From an uncultured Lachnospiraceae bacterium (GTDB lineage Bacteria > Bacillota > Clostridia > Lachnospirales > Lachnospiraceae): DNA of 64,000 bases. Both the position numbers and the translations under genes were made by a program. Positions within the stretch are counted from its first letter, which is position 1. Each line of letters begins with the position of its first letter. The stretch lies in contig CAJTLB010000008.1 of assembly GCA_910577045.1 (NCBI GenBank), forward strand, positions 90,018 through 154,017, read 5' to 3'. The notes under the pieces are model-generated. The model searched no databases. It was not told the DNA's origin and saw nothing but the letters and a program-made list of their open reading frames with translations. This document shows positions 32,685 through 43,027 of this stretch, one piece after another.

Positions 32685-34133
32685 TTAACCAAGAAGAGAA
32701 AGAACACCCTGGTTAGACTGATTAGCTTGTGCCAACATAGACTGGCCTGCCTGCTGTAAGATGTTATTCTTAGAATAAGATACCATCTCTTCAGCCATAT
32801 CAGTATCACGGATACGAGACTCAGCAGCTGTTGTATTTTCAACAACGTTATCCAAGTTAGCGATTGTATGCTCTAATCTGTTCTGGATAGCACCCAATGT
32901 AGAACGTTGCTTAGATACTTCTGCAAGTGCATCTGAAATTGCATCAATTGCATATGTTGCATAAGCACCATTATTATCAGCTACATTCAAGCCTTGGATT
33001 CCAAGAGCCTTAGAGTTCATAGCGTTAATAGCAAATCCAATCTTATTTGTATAATCAGCATCTGCTCCTACATGTAAGTTAAGAGAAGTTGCCATATCTA
33101 CAGTTGTACATGCCTTAGCAATACTAAATGTAATAGTAGAAGCCATTGTACTAGTCTTTGGATTGAACCTAATAGATGTTCCAGCACCAGCCATATTTGT
33201 AAAGTTCTGGTTCTTAATGAACTTTCCAATCTGAACAGAGTTATTTGTATCACCAATTCTATTTGCTAAGTACAACTGAGTTGCCATCAGCTTATATGCT
33301 TGGATAGATGTAATAACTGTTACAGTAGATGGAGCTGCATTTCCTGCAACAGATGCTGCCCAAGTAGCTGTAGCAAGAGCTGTCTTTGTTACACCATTAG
33401 AGAATCTAACAGTAACGCCTGCACTTACTAAAGTTGCTGCCTTAGCTGCTGTAAGCATTAATGCTGCAGTATTATCTGTGCTAGAGATAGTATATGTCTT
33501 TCCACCAATAGAAATCTTTTCACCAATTGTTAAAGCTTGGATAGAAGTCTGGATTGCGCCAGCGGAAGCACCAATTGTATACTGTGTACCGCCAATAAGA
33601 ATCTTATCGCCTTCATTCAATGCTTTAATAGTAAGAGTAGCTGTAGTTGCGCTTTCAATTAATGTTCCACTGAAACCAGCATCCTTTGCAGACATATATT
33701 TCTTTGCCTGTACTCCGTTGCCCTTTAATAGGTATGTTTCATTGAACTTTGTTGTCTCAGCAACACGGTCGATTTCTGTTGTAAGCTGATCGATTTCGTC
33801 CTGGATATTATTTCTATCGTTCTCAGAAAGAGTACCGTTAGAAGCTTGAACTGCCAGCTCATTCATACGTTGCAGCATGGAGTGTACTTCTGTTAAAGCA
33901 CCTTCTGCTGTCTGTACGCAGGATACACCATCCTGTGCGTTTGTAGAAGCCTGATCAAGACCTTTGATCTGCTTTCTCATTTTTTCAGAAATAGCCAAAC
34001 CTGCTGCATCATCTGCTGCACGGTTAATTCTGTAACCGGAAGAAAGCTTCTCTGTAGACTTAGCCTGTGATCCGGATGTGATTCCTAACATTCTGTTGGC
34101 GTTCATCGCCTGCAAGTTATGTTGTACTACCAT
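32685..34133 (-). CDS. hag: flagellin
   Basis: 482 residues. The N-terminal D0/D1 region (VVQHNLQAMNANRMLG, EKLSSGYRINRAADDAAGL, QRMNELAVQASNGT) and the C-terminal region (RSTLGAIQNRLEHTIANLDN, RDTDMAEEMV, QQAGQSMLAQANQ) are classical. Residues 140-375 are the variable, surface-exposed part, rich in Thr, Ser and Ala and a likely glycosylation target. It contains a repeated unit near residues 171-186 and 200-216 (GDKILIGGTQYTI and GEKISIGGKTYTI). Two cysteines (residues 72 and 342) are unusual in a flagellin. A GGAGG site lies nine bases before the ATG, and a sigma-28 promoter lies about 190 bases upstream. Confidence 0.97.
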   Translation of the reverse strand: MVVQHNLQAMNANRMLGITSGSQAKSTEKLSSGYRINRAADDAAGLAISEKMRKQIKGLDQASTNAQDGVSCVQTAEGALTEVHSMLQRMNELAVQASNGTLSENDRNNIQDEIDQLTTEIDRVAETTKFNETYLLKGNGVQAKKYMSAKDAGFSGTLIESATTATLTIKALNEGDKILIGGTQYTIGASAGAIQTSIQALTIGEKISIGGKTYTISSTDNTAALMLTAAKAATLVSAGVTVRFSNGVTKTALATATWAASVAGNAAPSTVTVITSIQAYKLMATQLYLANRIGDTNNSVQIGKFIKNQNFTNMAGAGTSIRFNPKTSTMASTITFSIAKACTTVDMATSLNLHVGADADYTNKIGFAINAMNSKALGIQGLNVADNNGAYATYAIDAISDALAEVSKQRSTLGAIQNRLEHTIANLDNVVENTTAAESRIRDTDMAEEMVSYSKNNILQQAGQSMLAQANQSNQGVLSLLG

Positions 34134-34328
34134 ATAAATTTACCTCCATGTGTTTTTAGTTCTGCTGCAATTCCGTTTGCATACAGTATAATATATGTTC
34201 TCAGACCTGCTTTTGTTACAGTTCTGCCTGAACCAATGTTGGTCCTATCTATAGAAATTTGCGAATCGCTAGCATAACCCACAAATTACTATCTAACTAT
34301 AAGTACTACTCTGTTGTACTTAACTATT

Positions 34329-34355
34329 ATATCGGCTACTCTCTAAAAATCTTTA
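34329..34355 (-). promoter_or_regulatory. sigma-28 (SigD/FliA) flagellin promoter
   Basis: On the minus strand TAAA (34355-34352), 15 bases, then GCCGATAT (34336-34329), the consensus of the flagellar sigma factor. The leader to the flagellin ATG is about 190 bases, long enough for post-transcriptional control such as CsrA binding near the GGAGG, which is inference. Confidence 0.9.
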
Positions 34356-34386
34356 TAGCCTTTTTTTAAATTTTTTCAAAAAAATA

Positions 34387-34731
34387 TTAATTTTCTTCTT
34401 TTTTTCCATGAATTGTAAAAAGTTCATATACCTCAATCTTAAATTGATCTGCTGCAGACATTCCTACAAACTTCCCGCCATAAGAATCGTCTTTATTCCT
34501 ACGGAGGACTTGAATTACCGTATTGATTTTTTCTTTTGTCCAAATGGTGATCTGTGTATCATAAAAACCGTCAATCTCTAATTCTTCTTTACACTTAAAC
34601 GCAATACCACCACGAGAAATATTGACAACATCTACCTCATATATCTTACCATCTTCTTCATCTACATCAATGGATTTTAGGTTAATCCGTACATCAATAT
34701 CCATTCTTTTCGAACGTCTTTTCTCTTCCAT
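34387..34731 (-). CDS. PilZ-domain protein (c-di-GMP receptor)
   Basis: 114 residues, essentially one PilZ domain. EEKRRSKRMDIDVRI holds the RxxxR motif and VVNISRGGIAFKC holds the D/N-x-S-x-x-G motif that together bind cyclic di-GMP. It may adjust flagellar or surface functions as its neighbour is flagellin. The start is the ATG at 34731, preceded by AGGGGGG at a nine-base distance; a longer frame up to 34758 has no ribosome site. It lies between queA and the flagellin promoter. Confidence 0.9.
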   Translation of the reverse strand: MEEKRRSKRMDIDVRINLKSIDVDEEDGKIYEVDVVNISRGGIAFKCKEELEIDGFYDTQITIWTKEKINTVIQVLRRNKDDSYGGKFVGMSAADQFKIEVYELFTIHGKKEEN

Positions 34732-34887
34732 GTTGATAATCCCCCCTGCTTTGGCCAATACTTCCGTTTACCAGAATGTCCTTGTCCATTATAACACAAA
34801 GTTTTAGTGTAATCAACCTGGCAGAGAAATCTTTATAATAAATCCATATCTGGAATAGCAAGGTTGTTCCACTTTTTCTGTCCACAT

Positions 34888-35946
34888 TTATATACTAACA
34901 CCACACCCTATATACATTGCATCCCCAAATGAGAAGAATCGGTATTTCTCCTTTACAGCCTCTTGATATGCAGCTAATATTTTTTCCCGCCCTGCTAATG
35001 CAGATACCAGCATAAGAAGAGTAGATTCCGGCAAATGGAAATTCGTAATTAACCCATCTAATATCTTAAAACGATACCCTGGATAAATAAATATTTCTGT
35101 CCATCCAGAACATTCTTTTATAATCCCATTTTCATCAGCCGCACTTTCCAAGGTACGGCAGCTTGTTGTCCCAACACAAATAATCCGTCCCCCATTTTTC
35201 TTAGCCCTATTAATTTTATCCGCTGCTTCTTTATCAATCTGATAATATTCTGAGTGCATATGATGTTCTAAAATATTTTCCACTTTTACTGGGCGGAATG
35301 TACCAAGCCCCACATGCAGGGTAACACTTGCAATACTTACTCCCATCTGTTCTATCTGCCCTAAAAGTTCTCTTGTAAAATGTAGCCCTGCTGTTGGAGC
35401 AGCGGCAGAGCCTTCATACTTTGCATATACAGTCTGGTAACGGTTTTTATCTTGTAACGGATGGGTAATATAAGGCGGCAAAGGCATTTGCCCAAGCTTA
35501 TCTAACACTTCCTCAAAAATTCCTGTATAATCAAACTGGATTAAACGGTTCCCTTCTTCCACTATATCCAAAACTTCCCCTATTAAAAGCCCATCGCCAA
35601 ATATAATTTTTGTACCTGGCCTTGCCTTTTTCCCTGGTTTTACCAGTGTCTCCCAAATATTATGTTCACGCCTTTTCAACAATAACACTTCTATCGCGGC
35701 ATTGGTTTCTGCTTTATTTCCCAAAAGCCTTGCTGGAATTACCTTGGTATTATTTAATACCAAGCAATCTCCTGGATTTAGATAATCTACTATATCCCGA
35801 AATATTTTATGGCGCATTTCCCCTGTTTCTTTATCAAGTACCATTAAACGGGAAGAAGCCCGGTCCTTTAAAGGATCCTGGGCTATCAATTCCTGTGGTA
35901 AATCATAATAAAAGTCCTTTACATAGTAAAGATTTTTTTCTTCCAT
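34888..35946 (-). CDS. queA: tRNA preQ1(34) S-adenosylmethionine ribosyltransferase-isomerase QueA
   Basis: 352 residues, the usual length. [64 protein letters not shown] and [17 protein letters not shown] are the family signature in order. It transfers ribose from SAM to preQ1 in tRNA, forming epoxyqueuosine. It starts two bases after pheT, so it is probably co-transcribed with pheST. The gene is intact. Confidence 0.97.
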   Translation of the reverse strand: MEEKNLYYVKDFYYDLPQELIAQDPLKDRASSRLMVLDKETGEMRHKIFRDIVDYLNPGDCLVLNNTKVIPARLLGNKAETNAAIEVLLLKRREHNIWETLVKPGKKARPGTKIIFGDGLLIGEVLDIVEEGNRLIQFDYTGIFEEVLDKLGQMPLPPYITHPLQDKNRYQTVYAKYEGSAAAPTAGLHFTRELLGQIEQMGVSIASVTLHVGLGTFRPVKVENILEHHMHSEYYQIDKEAADKINRAKKNGGRIICVGTTSCRTLESAADENGIIKECSGWTEIFIYPGYRFKILDGLITNFHLPESTLLMLVSALAGREKILAAYQEAVKEKYRFFSFGDAMYIGCGVSI

Positions 35947-35948
35947 AG

Positions 35949-38369
35949 TTATGACCTCAATTCAATGCCAAGTTCTTTTAATGCTTTCAGTATTCTATTC
36001 TCTGCTTCTGACACTGCTTTTTCCTCCAATGTCCGATCCAAAGCCCGGTAAGTAATACTATATGCCATTGACTTATAGCCTTCCATAATCTGGTCGCCTT
36101 CATAAATATCAAATAAAGTATAGCTTTCTAATATTTTTCCTGCTTTCTTTTCAATAATTTCCTCTATTTGCCCAGCAAGGATTGTTTTTGGCATTACCAT
36201 GCTAATATCACGAGTTACAGAAGGATATTTTGCAATTCCTGTATATTTTCTGTCAAATGTTGTATAAGGAAGGACTGCTGGCATATCAAGCACAGCAATA
36301 TAAGCCCTTTCCCCAATTTCATAATTATCTCTTACCTGTGGATGTATTTCTCCCAAATACCCAAGTACCTCTTTCCCATAAACAATCTCTGCCTGCCTGC
36401 CTGGATGTAAAAATGGCTTTCCTGCCTGTGGCTGGTAAATCATTTTTTCATGGAGCCCTACTTTCTCCATAAACTCCTCTACCACGCCTTTCATTGTAAA
36501 GAAATCTCCTTTCCCATACATCCCAAGTGTAAACTGCATACGCTCCTCTGGAAGTTCTGTTAATGGAAGTTGTTTTGGCAAATAAATATTCCCTAATTCA
36601 TATAGGCGTACATCCCTATTTCTTCTATTATAATTAGTGGATAAAGAAACTAACATACCATTTAAAGAAGTAGTCCTCATAATACTAAAATCTTCCCCTA
36701 GCGGATTAGAAATTACAATAGCATCCCGAAGTGGCGAATCTGCTGGGAGCAACAATTTATCAAATACTTTTGGGCTTTCAAAAGAATATGTCATGCCTTG
36801 GCTAAACCCACAAAATTCTGCTACCTCCCTTGCTACAGCTTCAATCCTTAACTTATAAGAAAGTTTTCCTGTGGTTGCCTCGCCAGTTGGAAGCGTAGTA
36901 GGAATCTTGTCGTATCCATAGAACCTAGCCACTTCTTCTGCCAAATCTGCTAAACATTCTAAATCTTGGCGGAAAGTTGGCACAATCACTTCTTTCTTAT
37001 CTTTGTCAAATCCAAGCTCCAGCTTCTGGAAAATAGCAAGCATATCCTCTTCTTCTATTTGTGTCCCTAAAAGTTTATTTATTTTATTGGCATCAAACAG
37101 AACTTTTTTTGGCTCTTTTTTATTTTCATAAATATCAATCATGCCGCCTACTACTTCGCCTGCACCCAATTCTTCTATTAATTGGCACGCCCTATTAATC
37201 GCTTCGCTTGCATTATTAGGGTCTAGCCCTTTTTCAAACTTCCCAGAAGCATCTGTCCTTAACCCCACTTTTTTTGAAGACAGGCGAATATTCGTCCCAT
37301 CAAAACAAGCAGCCTCAAATACCATTGTTTTTACATTATCTGTAATCTTAGAATTTTCTCCTCCCATAATTCCGGCAATCCCTATTTCTTTTTCACCGTC
37401 ATTAATCATTAATATAGAAGAATCTAACTTTCGGCTCTGCCCATCTAATGTTTGGAATTCATCTCCTTCTGCTGCCCTTTTTACTATAATTTTATGCCCT
37501 GCAATTGTATCTAGATCATAAGCGTGCATTGGCTGCCCATATTCTTCCATTACATAATTGGTAATATCCACTATATTATTAATAGGGCGTATCCCACATG
37601 CAGCAAGCCTTCTTTGCATCCACTCCGGTGATGGTGCCAATTTAATATTTTTTACAACCCTTGCACAATATCTTGGGCATAATTCTTTATCCTTTATTTC
37701 TACTGAAATATAATTATTTACATCTTCATTATTTCCTGTTTTTGTTACTACTGGTGCATAAAACTCTTTTCCAAAAGTGGCGGCTGCTTCCCTTGCAATG
37801 CCAATGACACTATAACAATCCACACGGTTTGATGTCACTTCATATTCCACATTGACATCATGAAGCCCTAATACTTCTACTGCATCTTTTCCAACCTCTG
37901 TATTTTCTGGAAGAATATAGATCCCACTTTCTGGGGCATCTGGATACATTTCCTTACTAGAGCCAAGTTCTTCAATGGAACACATCATTCCATATGACTC
38001 AATTCCCCTTAACTTTCCCTTTTTAATCTTAATCCCTTCTTCTGGAAGAGGGCCTCCATCATGCCCGCCTGCTACTTTCCCGCCTTCTAGCACAACAGGC
38101 ACTTTATCCCCTTCTTTTACATTTGGTGCCCCTGTTACAATCTGTATTACTTCATTCCCAATATTTACTTGGCAAATAATTAATTTATCTGCATCTGGAT
38201 GGCGATCTATTTTTTCAATCTGCCCTACTACTATTTTCTCTAAATTCTTATCCAAACAAGTATACCCTTCTACCTTTGTCCCTGATAAGGTCATGGCATC
38301 GGTATATTCTTGTGCTGTTATATCCAAATCAGGCACATATGCTCTAATCCATGATAATGGTGTATTCAT
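35949..38369 (-). CDS. pheT: phenylalanyl-tRNA synthetase beta subunit
   Basis: About 806 residues, standard for Phe[19 protein letters not shown] begins the subunit, then an OB-fold EMAP-like tRNA-binding domain ([20 protein letters not shown]), the B3/B4 editing domain, B5 (DQIMEGYKS region further on), and the C-terminal FDX-ACB domain ([13 protein letters not shown]). The start is the ATG at 38369 because AAGGAGG precedes it; the frame is open to 38390. With PheS it forms the alpha2beta2 enzyme that charges tRNA-Phe. Confidence 0.97.
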   Translation of the reverse strand: MNTPLSWIRAYVPDLDITAQEYTDAMTLSGTKVEGYTCLDKNLEKIVVGQIEKIDRHPDADKLIICQVNIGNEVIQIVTGAPNVKEGDKVPVVLEGGKVAGGHDGGPLPEEGIKIKKGKLRGIESYGMMCSIEELGSSKEMYPDAPESGIYILPENTEVGKDAVEVLGLHDVNVEYEVTSNRVDCYSVIGIAREAAATFGKEFYAPVVTKTGNNEDVNNYISVEIKDKELCPRYCARVVKNIKLAPSPEWMQRRLAACGIRPINNIVDITNYVMEEYGQPMHAYDLDTIAGHKIIVKRAAEGDEFQTLDGQSRKLDSSILMINDGEKEIGIAGIMGGENSKITDNVKTMVFEAACFDGTNIRLSSKKVGLRTDASGKFEKGLDPNNASEAINRACQLIEELGAGEVVGGMIDIYENKKEPKKVLFDANKINKLLGTQIEEEDMLAIFQKLELGFDKDKKEVIVPTFRQDLECLADLAEEVARFYGYDKIPTTLPTGEATTGKLSYKLRIEAVAREVAEFCGFSQGMTYSFESPKVFDKLLLPADSPLRDAIVISNPLGEDFSIMRTTSLNGMLVSLSTNYNRRNRDVRLYELGNIYLPKQLPLTELPEERMQFTLGMYGKGDFFTMKGVVEEFMEKVGLHEKMIYQPQAGKPFLHPGRQAEIVYGKEVLGYLGEIHPQVRDNYEIGERAYIAVLDMPAVLPYTTFDRKYTGIAKYPSVTRDISMVMPKTILAGQIEEIIEKKAGKILESYTLFDIYEGDQIMEGYKSMAYSITYRALDRTLEEKAVSEAENRILKALKELGIELRS

Positions 38370-38395
38370 TCTGTTTCCTCCTTTACCCAAAAAAA

Positions 38396-39415
38396 CTAAA
38401 ATTGCTTTAAAAACCTAATATCATTTTCATATAACAATCTCATATCATCAATTTCATACTTTAACAATGCAATACGCTCTAAACCTACCCCAAACGCAAA
38501 ACCAGAATACTCCTCTGGATCAATGCCACTCATCTTTAATACTTTAGGATGCACCATGCCACAGCCTAAAATTTCAATCCAGCCAGACCCTTTACACATC
38601 CGGCATCCTTTCCCGCCACATTTAAAACAAGTAACATCCACTTCTGCGCTTGGTTCTGTAAATGGGAAATGATGGGGACGGAATTTTACTTTTGTTTCTG
38701 GCCCAAATAATTCCTTTGCAAATTCAGCAAGTGTCCCCTTTAAATCTGCAAATGTAATATTTTTATCCACAACCAGCCCTTCAATCTGGTGAAAAGAAGG
38801 AGAATGTGTAGCATCTACCTCATCCGAACGGAACACGCGCCCTGGTGCTATCATACGGATCGGGAGTTTCCCTTTTTCCATTGTACGTACTTGTACTGGG
38901 GAGGTTTGGGTACGGAGCACAATATCTTGGTTAATATAAAAGGTATCCTGTTCGTCTTTTGCTGGATGGTTTGCCGGGATATTTAACGCCTCAAAATTAT
39001 AATAGTCTAATTCTACCTCTGGCCCTTCTACTACTTCATACCCCATCCCTACAAAGATTCTTTCTACCTCTTCTAAGGCAATTGTGCTTGGATGGCGGTG
39101 CCCAACCCAATTCTTTTTTGCTGGGAGCGTTACATCAATTACTTCTGTTTTTAATTGCTCTTCCCTTACCTTTGCCGAAAGCTTTGCTTTCGTCTCGTCA
39201 AGCTTAGCCTCAATAACCTGTTTTACATCATTTACCATCTGCCCAAACTTTGGCCTTTCTTCAGCAGCCATATCTTTCATACTTTTTAAAAGAGAAGTTA
39301 ATTCCCCTTTTTTTCCCAGATAATTTACACGGATATCATTTAATTTATCCAATGCATCTGAAGCCTCAATCTGTTTCATAGCTTCTTCCCTGATTTGTTT
39401 CAACCTGCTTTCCAT
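38396..39415 (-). CDS. pheS: phenylalanyl-tRNA synthetase alpha subunit
   Basis: 339 residues. A coiled N-terminus ([16 protein letters not shown]), [14 protein letters not shown], then class II motifs: [54 protein letters not shown] and [16 protein letters not shown]. An insert with four cysteines ([17 protein letters not shown]) resembles a zinc knuckle and replaces part of the usual loop. Expression is set by the T-box leader in front. pheT follows after 26 bases. Confidence 0.97.
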   Translation of the reverse strand: MESRLKQIREEAMKQIEASDALDKLNDIRVNYLGKKGELTSLLKSMKDMAAEERPKFGQMVNDVKQVIEAKLDETKAKLSAKVREEQLKTEVIDVTLPAKKNWVGHRHPSTIALEEVERIFVGMGYEVVEGPEVELDYYNFEALNIPANHPAKDEQDTFYINQDIVLRTQTSPVQVRTMEKGKLPIRMIAPGRVFRSDEVDATHSPSFHQIEGLVVDKNITFADLKGTLAEFAKELFGPETKVKFRPHHFPFTEPSAEVDVTCFKCGGKGCRMCKGSGWIEILGCGMVHPKVLKMSGIDPEEYSGFAFGVGLERIALLKYEIDDMRLLYENDIRFLKQF

Positions 39416-39450
39416 AATATACCCCTTTCTCTTCTTAATATCTAAAACAT

Positions 39451-39485
39451 AAAAAAACCTTCATCCCAAAATAGGGACGAAGGTT
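39451..39485 (-). terminator. T-box terminator hairpin
   Basis: Arms AACCTTCGTCCC and GGGATGAAGGTT followed by a run of seven T on the minus strand. It is the conditional terminator of the T-box and competes with the antiterminator that includes the T-box sequence just upstream. Confidence 0.9.
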
Positions 39486-39713
39486 ACTTCCGCGGTACCA
39501 CCCTGATTCCTGTTATAAACAGGCTCTTATATAAGCGTAACGTGCCAAACTACGTTATTCCTTACCAGAAAATCCTTCGGGAATAAAGCTCCAGCGGGAA
39601 ATTCAATACCTATTTGAACCTTAGGACTGCTTTCAGCCGGTGACAATCCTTCTCTGACGGAAAATAAAGTATCTACTAGCGCCTTCTATGCCTTTGTTTT
39701 CTTTTTCATATTT
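39451..39713 (-). ncRNA. T-box leader (tRNA-Phe responsive) of pheST
   Basis: The minus-strand leader contains the T-box AGGGTGGTACCGCGG (39504-39490), then a terminator hairpin; the upstream part forms a stem I region of about 190 bases. A UUC triplet near 39597-39607 is a plausible Phe specifier, though the placement is inference. Uncharged tRNA-Phe binding would favour antitermination and raise expression. Confidence 0.92.
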
Positions 39714-39719
39714 AGAAAC

Positions 39720-39747
39720 ATTATATCACAACTTTATTATGTGTCAA
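39720..39747 (-). promoter_or_regulatory. sigma-A promoter of pheST
   Basis: TTGACA (39747-39742), a 16-base spacer, and TATAAT (39725-39720) on the minus strand, directly before the T-box leader, between it and the end of the upstream gene. Confidence 0.8.
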
Positions 39748-39755
39748 GGATTTTT

Positions 39756-40988
39756 TTATGCCTCTTTCTTTGCCAGCTCCTGCATATATTCATCCATTGC
39801 ATCTGCCACTTTCTTAGAATATGCCACAGCCTCTACTACTGTTTTTGCACCTTTTACTACATCACCTGAAGCAAAAATACCTGGCCGTTCTGTAATTCCT
39901 CTTGGATCAGCCACTACTAAGCCATTCTTTGTAGTAGTTAAGCCATGTGTCTGGTTAGGAATTAAGCTGGAAGGGCCTTGGCTAATCGAAATCATTACAG
40001 AATCTGCCCTATGTAAAACAGGTTCCCCCACCTTTTCAATTACACGCCCATCTTCATCACATACTGTATCCACAAAATATACCCCATCATCTGTAATTTC
40101 CACAGGCATCTTATTGTATTCAAACACTACTCCATCAATCATTGCTAATTCTGCTTCTACACGGCTAGCGGCATATGTATTATTTATCGAATAAACTGTT
40201 ACATTCCTAGAACCATGGCGGATTACTGTCCTTGCTACATCCATAGCAGCATTTCCTGCCCCAATAATAATAACATTATCACCTAAACGATACACATCTG
40301 GATTTGTCAAATAATGAATGGCATAATGTACATGCCCTAATGTTTCGCCTTTAATATGTAATGTATTTGGCCACCACACGCCTGTACCAATAGAAATTGC
40401 TTTATATCCATCACGGAACATCTCATCAATCCCTATTGATTTTCCTATTGCTGTATTTGGCCTTACTTTAATTCCCAGATTAACCAATTGCTCATAATAT
40501 TTATCCAATAATGACTTCGGCAAACGAAATTCTGGTATGCCATAACGCAATACCCCACCGATTTTATCCTTGGACTCAAAAATAGTAATATCATATCCTC
40601 TTTGCGCAAGTAAAATCGCAATGGTAAGCCCCGCCGGGCCAGAACCAATTACTGCTGCCTTTATGCCATTCTTAGTTTTTTGCTCTAATTTTGTTTTTGC
40701 AAAATAATTCTCAGAAATATAATTTTCTATACTACTAATATGGACTGGTGCACCCTTACGGTTTAAAACACAATGTCCTTGGCACTGGTTTTCATGATTA
40801 CAAATAAGAGAGCATAACATAGACAACGGATTATTTTCAAATACCATTTCTCCTGCCTTAGTAATATCCCCTTCCAGAAAAGTAGCGATCATATCTGGAA
40901 TTGGCGTATTAATTGGACAACCTGTACGGCACATCGGTTTTTTACAGTGTAAACATCTTTTTGCTTCATCAATTACATTAATTGCCAT
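39756..40988 (-). CDS. GltD-like FAD/NAD(P) oxidoreductase (glutamate synthase small-subunit family)
   Basis: 410 residues. The N-terminus (EAKRCLHCKKPMCRTGCPINTPIPD, given in part) carries two [4Fe-4S] cysteine groups of the GltD/NfnB/PreT type. AAVIGSGPAGLTIAILLAQRG near residue 110 is the FAD site, and NVIIIGAGNAAMDVARTVIR near residue 240 the NAD(P) site. It is shorter than typical GltD (about 470), resembling single-subunit forms. It may provide electrons for glutamate synthesis or act alone; no large subunit is near. A sigma-A-like -10 (TATAAT) lies upstream within the 40989-41222 gap. Confidence 0.85.
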   Translation of the reverse strand: MAINVIDEAKRCLHCKKPMCRTGCPINTPIPDMIATFLEGDITKAGEMVFENNPLSMLCSLICNHENQCQGHCVLNRKGAPVHISSIENYISENYFAKTKLEQKTKNGIKAAVIGSGPAGLTIAILLAQRGYDITIFESKDKIGGVLRYGIPEFRLPKSLLDKYYEQLVNLGIKVRPNTAIGKSIGIDEMFRDGYKAISIGTGVWWPNTLHIKGETLGHVHYAIHYLTNPDVYRLGDNVIIIGAGNAAMDVARTVIRHGSRNVTVYSINNTYAASRVEAELAMIDGVVFEYNKMPVEITDDGVYFVDTVCDEDGRVIEKVGEPVLHRADSVMISISQGPSSLIPNQTHGLTTTKNGLVVADPRGITERPGIFASGDVVKGAKTVVEAVAYSKKVADAMDEYMQELAKKEA

Positions 40989-41040
40989 TCTCTTATCATT
41001 CCTTCCCCATACATTATTATAATTTATTTTGCCACTTGCA

Positions 41041-41054
41041 TGTAAGCACTTACA
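41041..41054. promoter_or_regulatory. inverted repeat in the GltD-like gene upstream region
   Basis: TGTAAG and CTTACA arms separated by two bases, about 60 bases upstream of the GltD-like start. It could be an operator for a dimeric regulator. Nothing else was recognised in the 234-base gap except AT-rich DNA. Confidence 0.4.
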
Positions 41055-41222
41055 TTTTTATTATACAATATATAAAAGAAAATTGCACTAAGGAATTGCG
41101 TTACTTTTTTAACTATTATAAACTAAGGTCTGTCCCTGCATTAATGCACCCTTATGCTGTTATTTTAATATTAAATTATTATTTTCCTATGCTATTCACA
41201 TAATCTCAGCTTCAAGTTTTTT

Positions 41223-41534
41223 TTAGTTATCCCATGACAATGATGGAACATAATCTGCAATTTCTTCAAGTATCCTTTTTCCTTTCTTAATCATTCTTTC
41301 TGCTGTTTCCTTTGCTATTTCCTTTACTGTATTGTCTTTAATCTCTTTTATATAAGCCTTCAAAATCTGCTCATCATCAAATAATGCCATCATAATATCC
41401 ACAACCTCCTGTTCTTTGCTTTCCAAATACTCCTTCAGCACATTTCTATCCTTGCAGATACGGATTGTTTCTGTTACTGCCTGTTTTGTATTTCTATATA
41501 ATTTTCTTTGTTCATCATACACTTTAGAGAACAT
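41223..41534 (-). pseudogene. C-terminal remnant of an Rpn/PD-(D/E)XK transposase-like nuclease
   Basis: A 103-residue frame resembling only the C-terminal part of the Rpn family (recombination-promoting nuclease, PD-(D/E)XK). DRNVLKEYLESKEQEVVDIM, then MALFDDEQILKAYIKEIKD and a charged tail. The N-terminal nuclease core is absent. The family identity is from recall of its tail pattern and is moderate. It starts six bases after the GNAT stop. It is probably a decayed element; an expressed small protein cannot be excluded. Confidence 0.5.
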
Positions 41535-41540
41535 ATCTTC

Positions 41541-42068
41541 TTAAAGATTTATCAAATATACATACGCTTCCTTATTATCAAAACTAAAACTCCTACAATA
41601 ATTTCCACCGTTTTTCTCGATTGTTTTTATTGAAGCAACATTGTCCTTTTCAACTGATAATTGCAACTGTTTCAGACCATGTTTTCTCGCAACCAAACAT
41701 ATTTGTCTTAGTATTTCAGTAGCATACCCTTTTCTTCTTTCTGATGGTCTTACACTATATCCACAATTACCAAAATCTTTCAGGAAATCATTTAATTGAT
41801 ACCTCAAATCAACAATGCCAACAATTTTACTATCCGACATCCTAACTGCAAAAAATGTATCTGTTAAAACCCAATTAGGGTCAACCGTCTCCGTACTTGC
41901 ATTGGCAATGACTTTGCCAAACCATTCCTCATAAGAAATAATCTTATCAAATAATTCACTCCCATTGATTATCTGTTCTCCAAAATCAAAATGTTCCTGC
42001 CGGTATTCAAGTGCTTTATCCTTCAATCCTAAAGTTGGCTTTACAAGCTGTATTTTTTCATATACCAT
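41541..42068 (-). CDS. GNAT-family N-acetyltransferase
   Basis: About 175 residues. CGYSVRPSERRKGYATEILR holds the acetyl-CoA-binding R/Q-x-x-G-x-A motif, followed by LQLSVEKDNVASIKTIEKNG, typical for RimJ/YjcK-type GNATs. VGIVDLRYQLNDF is the strand before it. The start is the ATG at 42068 with GGAGG upstream; a GTG one codon earlier is also possible. The substrate, a small molecule or a protein N-terminus, is unknown. It sits in a cluster of accessory enzymes. Confidence 0.87.
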   Translation of the reverse strand: MVYEKIQLVKPTLGLKDKALEYRQEHFDFGEQIINGSELFDKIISYEEWFGKVIANASTETVDPNWVLTDTFFAVRMSDSKIVGIVDLRYQLNDFLKDFGNCGYSVRPSERRKGYATEILRQICLVARKHGLKQLQLSVEKDNVASIKTIEKNGGNYCRSFSFDNKEAYVYLINL

Positions 42069-42137
42069 CACTTATTCCTCCATTTTATAAATTTCAATAT
42101 TTTATTATTATAGGGTACTTTATAGTGATTTAATTTT

Positions 42138-42968
42138 TCAAACCATGATTTCCATACCATCATATGCAAATAAAATATTATCAAGTTCTTTTTCAAGTTC
42201 CTTGTAATAGCCATATGATTTTCCCCATATTTCATCAATATGTGTAACTATAATTTTCTTAATTTTATAATAGTTTTTCAGTTCTATAACCTCATCCAAA
42301 GTGAATATTTCATCTTTCAAAGGCGTATCTATAAGCTTCGTTCCATCATTTAATATTCCATCATCAGAAACCATGCTTATAATTAAAATATCTGCACCAA
42401 AATATAAATCATTATAAGCAAAAGGTTTCGGATTACAACAGGCATAAATAACCTTTTTTTCATGCTCTTTTAGAACATAAAAAGTGATATTCCGGTTTGT
42501 GTTATTGTTGATTAAATATATGTCAATATTATCAATTTTTATATTTGATGTTTCATTAACAGAAATGCAATGAAGAACGTCACCATAATAGTTAAAGCAA
42601 TCACGGTTCATTTGGTTTATATCTCTAACGACCTCTGGAAGAGCATAAAAGCCGATAGGCATACTTGTTCCTTTTATAAAGTCACAACCTATCTTTTCAA
42701 CAATCCTAATACCCCTCACATGGTCTGGGTCACTATGGGAAATGGAAAGGTGTTTCACTTCTGATATTCTTTGTCTGTTGCAGGCTACCGCAATATCTTC
42801 GGGGGTATCTATCAACATCTTTATATCATCAATATACAGGCTTGGCCCTAACCGTTCATATCTGCCGCCTTTTCGTCTGGCTTCTTCACAAATTTTACAT
42901 TTACAAAATGAACTTGGAATAATTGACATGCCACCGCTGCCAATAATTTTTAATTTCAAATCTTTCAC
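42138..42968 (-). CDS. MBL-fold metallo-hydrolase (PhnP-like)
   Basis: 276 residues. LKIIGSGGMSIIPSSFCKC, a CKCKICEEAR cysteine group, and LYIDDIKMLIDTPED are like the PhnP / cyclic phosphodiesterase subgroup of MBL proteins. The metal motif reads HSDPDH where HxHxDH is usual, so one His is Asp. Downstream IVTHIDEIWG is another likely ligand region. Starts with GTG, preceded directly by AAGGTGG. It follows the TetR regulator by 59 bases and may be controlled by it. Substrate unknown. Confidence 0.78.
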   Translation of the reverse strand: MKDLKLKIIGSGGMSIIPSSFCKCKICEEARRKGGRYERLGPSLYIDDIKMLIDTPEDIAVACNRQRISEVKHLSISHSDPDHVRGIRIVEKIGCDFIKGTSMPIGFYALPEVVRDINQMNRDCFNYYGDVLHCISVNETSNIKIDNIDIYLINNNTNRNITFYVLKEHEKKVIYACCNPKPFAYNDLYFGADILIISMVSDDGILNDGTKLIDTPLKDEIFTLDEVIELKNYYKIKKIIVTHIDEIWGKSYGYYKELEKELDNILFAYDGMEIMV

Positions 42969-43027
42969 ACCACCTTATCGCATTAATCGCACGAAAGAAT
43001 CATACATGTTAATTTATATTAAAATAT

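Noticed and set aside
34741..34746. Run of six G before the PilZ gene as phase-variation site
   Set aside because: It is short and serves as the ribosome binding site; no broken frame is involved.
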